Of a stretch of 64,000 nt of DNA, positions 56,825 to 64,000 are shown in pieces. Positions within the stretch are counted from its first letter, which is position 1; each line of letters starts with the position of its first letter. Origin of the DNA: Litsea cubeba (lineage: Eukaryota; Streptophyta; Magnoliopsida; Laurales; Lauraceae); assembly GCA_012931725.1 (NCBI GenBank), contig CM022946.1, positions 72,339,269-72,403,268 on the forward strand, read 5' to 3'. The notes under the pieces are model-generated. The model saw only the letters and a program-made list of their open reading frames with translations. It searched no databases and was not told the DNA's origin. The translations under genes were made by a program, and so were the position numbers.

Positions 56825-57694
56825 GTCTTTTAAATAATTTTTTTTTCAAAAATAAAATTTTTTAAAAATAAAGATTTAAAATAAAAAATAAAAAATAAAA
56901 AAAAATTTTCAAAAAAAAAATCTAAAAAAAAAATAAAATAAAAGTAAAATAAAATAAAATAAAATAAAAAAGAATTTTTAAAAAAAAAAAAATCTTTTAA
57001 AAAAAAAATCTTCAAAAAAAACTTCCGTCATTTTGGGTTTAGATTAGAGAAATCTTGGTCTTCTCCTTTCTGAGCACTGGCGCTCGCGGAAATCGCTGAG
57101 CCCGTGTTCAGATTGGAGTGCCTTTTGCTCTCTTTGATGAACCCGATATTGGCCTTTCAAAAAAAACTCGTCATTTTTAGATTCAGATCCGAGAAATTAT
57201 GGTTCATTTCTTTCTGAGCACTGGCGCTCGCGGAAATCGCTGAGCCCGTGTTCAGATTGGAATACCATCTGCTCTCTTTGATGAATCCAATCTTGACCTT
57301 TCAAAACAGAGAATCTCATCTCATAGATGCGGTCTCAAAACATTTGTGTCTAGCGGTACTAGTACGCCCTTTCAGGGTCTACTGTATTGCGACCGGCACA
57401 TTTGTAACTCCAACTTTATATTCTTCTTACCTCGAGCAAGCTCTGCTTCTCGATAAGTCAAATTTAAGTTCACAATTGCTTCTAGCAGTCACTGGGATGC
57501 CCATTCCGGGATTACCATACTTGCGATCAGAACAATTGTACCCTCTATGGCATTTTGCCTTCCTCATATTGCTTGGGTCATCTACCTCGAGCAATTTGAA
57601 AAGACGAAACCATAGAACTTCCCATTTATGATCATTATATTCTTATGATTACTAATGGATGTGGTCTTGTTTCAGAAATTTTCGAAAACTAACA

Positions 57695-59960
57695 ATGGCA
57701 GCTTCACTAACCATTACTTTCGATGAAAACAAGCACCAACTCATGCTTCAACAGAAGCAAACCACGCGCACCTACAAGCGCCCCATCAGCTGCCGAAGTG
57801 TCAACTCCCTCGGCAACTCTCTGAACTCCGGGTCGACCTCGACTCCCCGGACTATCGTCTTCGGGACGCTGGGACCATTCCCACTTCCTGAGGAACAAAC
57901 TGCTCCCTCCAAGAAGCAGAAACTCGCCTCTCAACGTGTCACTACCGTGACACCAAAGGCGAGCACCAGAAGGCCTGAAGCCCGTGGCAGCCCCACGAAG
58001 CCTCAACCTGCAAACAACCAGGTCTACTCCAAGACTTGGTCCCCAAGACCTTCACCAAAACAGAGAAGGTCCCAAACATCCACTAAGCCAGCATTCCTTG
58101 CCCCACTCAAGGAGAACCAGTTCTACCCTCTTGCTTACATGAAAGAGGAGAGAACCATCTCCAATCTGACTTCCAAGTCATCCCAGCATGAGCCGGCTTG
58201 TTCCTACAAGCCCAAAATCAAGTCATGCATCACAAGCCTCTACAAGCACCTGCTAAGGCCTACAAACCTGCAGTTCGACCCTTCATATCTACAGGGGCCG
58301 AACTTCAAAAATTCAAAGCTTCGCTGCAACTGGCGAAGGATAGGGTTCGCATCCTATCCTTGCCCAGCTACAAAGAAGACAGGCTCGGCTGCTGCGCCCG
58401 AGGGAGCACATCCTTCATCGTCAAAGCCCAGTCAGAGCTGACCGAAGCTCAAATTGCTCGTCGTATACGCCGCCGCGCGTCATACCGACAAAAGAGACTA
58501 GAGAAGCAAAGGACCCAGCCTCCTACACTTCAAGTCTCTCCTAAATGGGTCGAAAAAGAAAGACCCAACCAAGTTGCTGCCGTCCATATGGTTGGAAAAA
58601 CCAGAAGGCGCCAAAAATCAGCAACAAAAATTCATGTCCGACGTCCGATGACCCGCAGCGTCTCAAGGACAAGAAGACATTCAGAAGAATCCCCTGCTCC
58701 TTCAAGCAAAGGACAGCAGAGTGATCCTTCCTCAAGCTCTTCTTCAAAAAGAATGAGCCCCAGCTCAGTCACCAGGACAGTTTCTTCGTACGAATCACGA
58801 AGGATGAATGTCTTGGCTACAAATTCTGAGCCACCACCCTGCAATCCACCTCCAGAAGATGCGATCACCCGCATCCAGCAGTTGGAACAGGGCCAGCAGA
58901 GGATTGAAACTCTGATGGAAAACCTTCTCCTCGCCTTCCAAAATCAGGCGAATAATGAACCTCCTCCGAATCATCAAGACGACAAGGTAAATAGAGAAGA
59001 AAATGAGTCACGCGCCCTTACCAAAAAGGACGTAGACGGTATCCTCGCCAAAGAAAAAGAAGAGGATATACTCAAGGAGCATGGGATCAAGCCACCATAT
59101 CCCTTATGGATGGACTCGGTCCCGTTCCCCACCAAATTCAAGCATCCTACTCTCCAAACATATACAGGGAAAGGATCAGCCAGACAGCACGTCATCCACT
59201 TCAAGATCCTGACGGGAGCTATCGCGGATCAAGATGCACTCAAGATCCGCCTCTTTGCAAGTACCCTAAAAGGTACGGCCTTCGATTGGTACTCCACTCT
59301 GCCGGAGGACTCAATCCAAAACTGGGCCATGCTAGAGACACGCTTCCTGACTCACTTCAAAGGTGAAGATCATCCCGCTACTATGGCTCAGCTGTGCAGC
59401 CTAAAACAGGGGGAGAATGAATCAACATATGACTTCATTCACAAGTGGAAAGCAATGGCATACAAATGCTCTGATGTATTGCCACAAGCGTCGCTAGTCG
59501 ACATCTGCCGAAACAACATGAGAGCCAGAATCTGCTCCATGATCATCGGCAACAAATAAAAAAACCTGGGAGAACTCCTAGAAGCTTCCATGGAAGCTGA
59601 AACGGTGATTAAAGACCTCAACAGTCAGAAATCATCAAGAAAGAGCCAACCGCCATTGCAACCTCTAAACCAAAGAAGAAAGAGGTCCTCAATGTGCAGA
59701 CCAAGTCAGCTCCTCAGCCACCAAAGAAAGCTGAAAACAAAGCTGTTGGTAAGAGACCTGAACTCTCTGATGCCTTCAAAGAACGAGTAGAGAAGAAATA
59801 CCCGTTTGATGAAGATGTTGATGAAATCTTCGGGGCTCTTGTGGCGAACGGCAAGCTCACCTTGCCTGAACCAAAAAGACCGGGTGATGTTGGCAAAACC
59901 AACGATCCTCGGTACTGTCCATACCACCAGATATCTCGCATCCTCTCAATCAATGCTTCG
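57695..59960 (+). pseudogene. gag: Element B gag with long basic extension
   Basis: The ATG at 57695 (MAASLTITFDENKHQL) is shared with element A. About 180 codons of basic, Ser/Pro-rich sequence run to a one-base deletion near 58232. The next frame (to 59559) carries more basic sequence (RRIRRRASYRQKR), a coiled-coil-like ITRIQQLEQGQQRIETLMEN and the capsid domain (PPYPLWMDSVPFPTKFKHPT, FDWYSTLPEDSIQNWAMLE, KQGENESTYDFIHKWKAMA). A TAA at 59557-59559 replaces a Ser codon kept in A. After another one-base loss near 59640 comes a variant zinc knuckle beginning DPRYCPYHQ. Gag would form the particle. Its extension ahead of the capsid domain, about 450 residues, is unusually long. Confidence 0.85.
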
Positions 59961-61477
59961 TTGTGAGAGAGAAAATAAACGAGATGTGGAAAAACGGAGT
60001 CATCACCTTTGACAAAAACTATGGGTCTGCCTCCGTCAACATGGTGACATGTGGACAAACATCAAAATCACCGAAGAAGAAGATCACTACTTCCTTCAAG
60101 GTGATAAACTCAATCCAAGCGTCCGAGGAACTGGTTCCTTACCCGACACCAGACGGACAACCGATATGGGTACATCCCGATCTCCTGGAAGATGAAAATT
60201 GGGAGGTCGTGAAAACAAAGCCTACAGCTCAACAGCGAAGGCAGGCTAGGAAACATCTCCTCAAGCTCAAACGGCAAGAGAAGACCCAGCCAAAACTAGA
60301 GGTCAATGAAAAGGCAGAGGCTTCCTCTACCGCTTCACTGGAGGTAACAAAAACATCCCTTCCAGAGACTTCAAAGGGGGTAAGGAAATTCACTCTCAGT
60401 GATTTCATGCCACCTCAATTCAAAGAAGCCATGCAGGAGGCATCATACTCTTGCAATTCGGTAGTTGGATTCTCCATTGATGGATACGAATCCAGCGACA
60501 CCGACGATGGATTCGAATCCAACTACATAGATGAGTGGGAGGAGTCCCTTGAAACAGGAGAATATCTCTCCGATGAAGAATGGGTTCCTGAGTCTCATCT
60601 TATGCCAGTAATCTGGTATAACCCCCTACAGCCACAAGGATCCTGGTCTGATGATGAAGAAGACCAAGAAGCTGTACAAGAAAATACTGCTGAACCAGCA
60701 CCTCTCATTACTCCAGTGGAAATTAACAATGTTGAGCCACAAAGAGATGATGAAGAAGAAGATCCGGCTCCCATACCTGATCTTGAAGAATATGCAAGGA
60801 TCTTGCAGCGACTCGCTCTAGAACAAGAGCAAGAACGCGTCAACGAGCCTCCTCGCAATCCAGAGCCTGAAGTCCCTGAAGACCACCAGGTACATCCTCC
60901 CTTAACTCCTGAAAATGGAGAAAATTGCTGGATAGACGATCCTCTCACATCCGAGGATGAGTCTGACTCCGATCAGGCAACGTCTCCCGTCAGAGCTTCC
61001 TGTAATGTGATAATTCGGGATTATAGCTCTTCTGAAGCATCGTCTGATGAGAGCACTTACACTCCGGCGACGCCTAGCAATATATCTTCTGGAGCCACCT
61101 CGTCTCATGTGACTTTCACTGAGATGACACCCTCTCAGGTTTCTTCTCCTGAGACTGTGACTTCAAAGTTCACACCCTTCCTGACTGAAGAATTCCCAGC
61201 CATTGATGCTTGGGACGATGAATTAGTCAACGAAGAAGAAAGATTGCTGGATGCTGTTCAGGACTTGTTCCCGGAAAATGCTCCATGCAACACAATCACT
61301 GAGGATGGTAACTCTGCTGCTGATACATCCTCAGCAAATGAAAAACGACAGCCTCTTGATCCTGAAGACAATCTTCCAAACGAAGACCCTTCTCAAGAAG
61401 CTCTCGAAGTTAGTAGAGGCACCCGCTCTGGCCGGGACTACCACAAAAATTACAACCAATCTTCCTTACATATGTAA
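59961..61477 (+). pseudogene. Element B acidic linker between gag and protease
   Basis: An open frame of about 500 codons that is not an independent gene; its first Met is internal. It begins with the end of gag (REKINEMWKNGVITFDK), then a LVPYPTPDGQPIWVHPDL block. A long acidic, Ser/Thr/Pro-rich, probably disordered stretch follows, with TSEDESDSDQATSPV, a Ser/Thr-rich run and NEEERLLDAVQDLFPENAPC, ending RSGRDYHKNYN. A one-base loss near 61470 disrupts the join to protease. A has the same layout. Its function is unknown; it may separate particle and enzyme parts. Confidence 0.75.
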
Positions 61478-61479
61478 AT

Positions 61480-62200
61480 CCTTCGGGAAAAGATGTTGTA
61501 AGCGCCCCTAGTGGCAACAATGATGAACATGCAGGCCCTAAGGAGGCTTTCAAGTATGACTTGATTGAACATTTCAAGCACATACCTGCACGTCTGCACA
61601 TCCTAGATTTGTTGCGAATGTCTCCGCACACTCGTGATAATCTCATTTCGGAATTACAAAAGCTGAATGAGGATGTCGACAAACATGCCCCGCAAGTCCT
61701 CCAAATTGAATTGGATTACCGGGTCAAAAATTCAGAAGCCTCCTCAAAGGGAGAAAAGAAGAAAACTGAGGGATCATGCATTGAATGCCTCTCGGTTAAA
61801 AAAGCAGCCAGTGCAACCATCGCCTTCACAAAGGATGACCTCCTACTTGGCGAAACCAGGCATAACCGACCCCTGTACTTCACAGGGTATATCAAGGAAA
61901 TGCCTATGCATAGAGTTCAAATCGACCCAGGTTCTGCACTCAACCTCATCTCCACATCGGCTCTTGAAGAGTTGGGCATCCCACCCAGCAAATTGAGCCA
62001 CACATCTGTATCTATCTTTGGATACGATGGGAGTACTCAAAGGCCTATCGGCAAAATCATGGTTCAAATTGCAGATCGGTGATCTTATCTCTGAGGTCAC
62101 AGTGTATGCAATAAAGACCCCTTCATGCTACAACATCCTTCTCGGACGCCCTTGGATCCATGAGAATGGTGTTGTCCCTTCAACTCTACATCAATGCATC
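61480..62200 (+). pseudogene. Element B aspartic protease
   Basis: The frame from 61561 reads DLIEHFKHIPARLHILDLL, then AFTKDDLLLGETRHNRPLYF, then RVQIDPGSALNLISTSALEE. The active-site triad is D-P-G where most relatives have D-S/T/G-G, followed by ALN. A second frame from about 62018 continues GDLISEVTVYAI, NILLGRPWIHENGVVPSTLH and FADRKPFKGKEIHFADSQMY. A one-base deletion near 62075 separates the two. Protease would cut the gag-pol precursor in the particle. The block order is that of Tat/Ogre elements. Confidence 0.85.
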
Positions 62201-62989
62201 AAGTTTGTTGGCGACGACGGCATGATACATCGAGTCTTTGCGGACAGAAAACCCTTCAAAGGTAAAGAAATCCACTTCGCAGACTCACAGATGTATGAAG
62301 GTGAAAAAGAAGAAGAGGAGAAGCATACAGCATCCTTTGCCGAAAATCTCCAGAAAGATAAAGGCAAAGCTCCTCAACAATCACCGGAAGAAAACAAACC
62401 ATCCGGTAAATCTGAAGAGAGCATTCAAACTCCCTTCATCATCTCCCTCAAATCTTCAAAGCCTTTGGTCATCACAACTAAAGTGAAGAAGGCAAAACAA
62501 AAGCCTGGGGGCAAATTTGTTGTCTCTTTCGTGTCTATCATGCAAGACACAGACTCGGATTCAGAGCCAGAAGACGACACATCGTCAAGCCAAGCTGACA
62601 CTCAGCAAGTTCAGCCTGCTCTCACTCCAATGGAGACAACTTCTGACATAGAAGATCCTACGACAGCTTCCTTCGTTGTTCCAGCAACTTCAACAAAGGA
62701 AAAGCCGATCTTCTTCCATAGATCGGATGCTTCTTCATCAAACTCCATGCTTGAACCTTTCCAAAATAAAGGTACGCCTCAACTATCCTTATACAGTTCT
62801 GTGGCACAAGCTATTATGAAGAAAATGGGCTATGACGCTCAAAACCCAGTCGGTTTGGGGGAAGGACGCGGTATTCTCACGCCATTGGGGCCCGTCTTGA
62901 CCAAAAGCCAGCTGGAAGATTGGAGACTCTACGGCTATGTAGAAAAAGTCTTCACACGGGTTAGGGTTATGATCCTGACACACCCTTGA
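62200..62989 (+). pseudogene. Element B linker with G-patch-like segment
   Basis: Continues the second protease frame to the TGA at 62989. After a Lys/Glu-rich and Ser/Thr-rich linker (62280-62780) comes AQAIMKKMGYDAQNPVGLGE then GRGILTPLGP (about 62806-62900). It fits a G-patch: an aromatic after MG, spaced Gly residues and a GLG core. G-patches bind RNA or RNA helicases and are known in Ogre-type elements between protease and RT. The frame ends before RT, and 62990-63555 shows no clear domain. Confidence 0.7.
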
Positions 62990-63559
62990 GACAGTTGACA
63001 CAAAGGCTTAAAAGTCAATATACTGACCAAGCCTCAACATCTCAAGTCCATGAAGACATCGATCTCCCTGGATATCTCTTTGTGAGTCACCTGACAAAGA
63101 TCCAGGAAGCTCATCCAATTGGCACGATTCTCTGAAATGAAAGAGGAGTTGTCCGATGGCACAGACGTGTGGACTTCCTGACCCCGAAGAACCCTTTCAT
63201 CTCCAAAAGAAGTAGCCTACTTCGACTCTTGGTTTCAACAGGCGATTATGAGATCATCTCATAGCAAGCCTTAGGAAAATTACAGATCAAGAAGACCGCT
63301 GGAAAGGAACACAACCTTGGTCTGGAAATGCCCCTTGAAACCCCAGAAGGTTTGTTGAGCTGAAGCCTCCGAAAATATTGTGGAGGAACCACCTTCGAAC
63401 ATTCAACACAAGATCTGTGTTCAAAGATAGACTTGGAACAAAACCAAGATAACCCACGTCCTGTATTCAAAGCAAGAATTATAAGGATGATGAGTTTACC
63501 CGAGTATATCGCTTTTCTTCGTGAGTTCGTTTGAATTGCTTTGCATGGTCTTATGCTGA

Positions 63560-64000
63560 AATGTCAGGCTTAGACCCCAAAATAAGCAGTTCACAAACTC
63601 AATCTTCAAGCAGACATCAAGCCTGTTCAAGCAACGCCAAAGAAGCTTCCGTCCAGATGTGATGGATAAAATTGAACAAGAAGTTCAAAAACTCAAAAGC
63701 GTCGGCTTCATCCGTGAGGAACAACATCCTGAATGGTTGGCCAACATTGTCCCCGTGACAAAGAAAAATGGGCAGATCAGGGTCTGTATTGATTATAGAG
63801 ACCTGAATGGCGCATGCCCAAAAGATGAATTTCCGCTCCCCATACCAGAGGTACTGATTGATAACTACCTGTGGATTCGAGCGAATGACATTCATGGATG
63901 GTTTCTCTGGCTACAATCAGATAAAGATGCATCCTGAGGATGAAAAACATACATCCTTTCGAACCCCATTTGGCGTGTATTGTTACATGTCATGCCATTT
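63560..64000 (+). pseudogene. Element B reverse transcriptase, N-terminal part
   Basis: The frame 63659-63870 reads DKIEQEVQKLKSVGFIREEQ, PEWLANIVPVTKKNGQIRVC and DYRDLNGACPKDEFPLPIPE, the fingers of a Ty3/gypsy reverse transcriptase. One extra base near 63870 shifts the frame. In the next frame TFMDGFSGYNQIKMHPEDE and RTPFGVYCYM continue to the window edge. The catalytic YVDD motif lies beyond 64000. RT copies the RNA genome into DNA in the particle. It is defective here because of the shift. Confidence 0.85.

Larger units (their letters stand above)
53696..64000 (+). mobile_element. Tat/Ogre-type gypsy element B (runs off window)
   Basis: Inserted in element A of the same family; left flank CCCCG (53691-53695). 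The order is: 5' LTR 53696-56020, primer site, leader with repeats, gag with a long N-terminal extension, acidic linker, protease, G-patch-like segment and the start of reverse transcriptase at the window edge. The conserved LLGRPWIHENGVVPSTLHQC block and the G-patch after protease are marks of the Tat/Ogre branch of Ty3/gypsy. Several frameshifts make it defective. Confidence 0.9.

Noticed and set aside
56830..57015. Phe/Leu-rich minus-strand ORF
   Set aside because: Poly-A/T tract in the leader of element B; translation is an artefact of low complexity.
63246..63470. Minus-strand ORF in element B
   Set aside because: It lies opposite the degraded region between the G-patch segment and RT, with no recognisable motif.
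1..64000. CRISPR array, rRNA or tRNA genes
   Set aside because: Tandem repeats here have no unique spacers, and no tRNA cloverleaf or rRNA sequence was recognised; TGGTATCAGAG sites are primer sites.

Overview
This 64 kb window is a nest of plant transposable elements. I see no complete host gene, rRNA, tRNA or CRISPR array. The evidence for a seed plant, probably an angiosperm with a large repeat-rich genome, is the mix of families: Ty1/copia, Ty3/gypsy chromovirus-type, Tat/Ogre-type gypsy, hAT, Mutator-like elements and short MITE-like repeats. The LTRs have TG...CA ends and 5-bp target site duplications (TSDs). The species cannot be named from this sequence.

1-6.6 kb is AT-rich. It holds a 2.4 kb Mutator-like element with roughly 300-bp terminal inverted repeats (2117-4488) with two smaller elements inside it, then a solo LTR with a perfect TSD (4625-6304). 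6648-12954 is a young, GC-rich, gag-only LTR retrotransposon on the minus strand. It has two 939-bp LTRs, TSD ATGGT and about 7 LTR differences. Its gag is joined directly to the last codons of pol, so protease, RT, RNase H and most of integrase are deleted. It also has a 78-bp tandem array and an antisense coiled-coil ORF with its own AATAAA signal.

13-27.6 kb is older. It holds a Mutator transposase fragment, a copia fragment (protease and GAG-pre-integrase) split by a decayed gypsy element with a Met-type primer site (16117-19820), MITE-like repeats, and a hAT transposon whose left end and broken transposase are visible (22620 to about 26.9 kb).

27.7-35.5 kb is a copia element on the minus strand. 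Its 3' LTR is intact, its pol is split by a 4-kb solo LTR (30769-34811, perfect TSD CTCTA), and its 5' end is lost. From 35.5 kb to the right edge are three members of one Tat/Ogre-type gypsy family. C is inverted and only its 5' end remains. A is interrupted by a copia solo LTR and by a coding-free element with 4-kb LTRs. B is inserted into A at 53696 and runs off the window within its reverse transcriptase.

A relative order of events follows from the nesting: A before the copia solo LTR, before or near the non-coding element, and before B; copia before the 4-kb solo LTR; the copia fragment before the chromovirus-like gypsy. None of the retrotransposon reading frames in view is intact. The least expected features are the antisense gene and tandem array of the gag-only element, its two amber codons, a conserved 200-bp block in the Tat/Ogre leader, and the head-to-head inversion of elements C and A.
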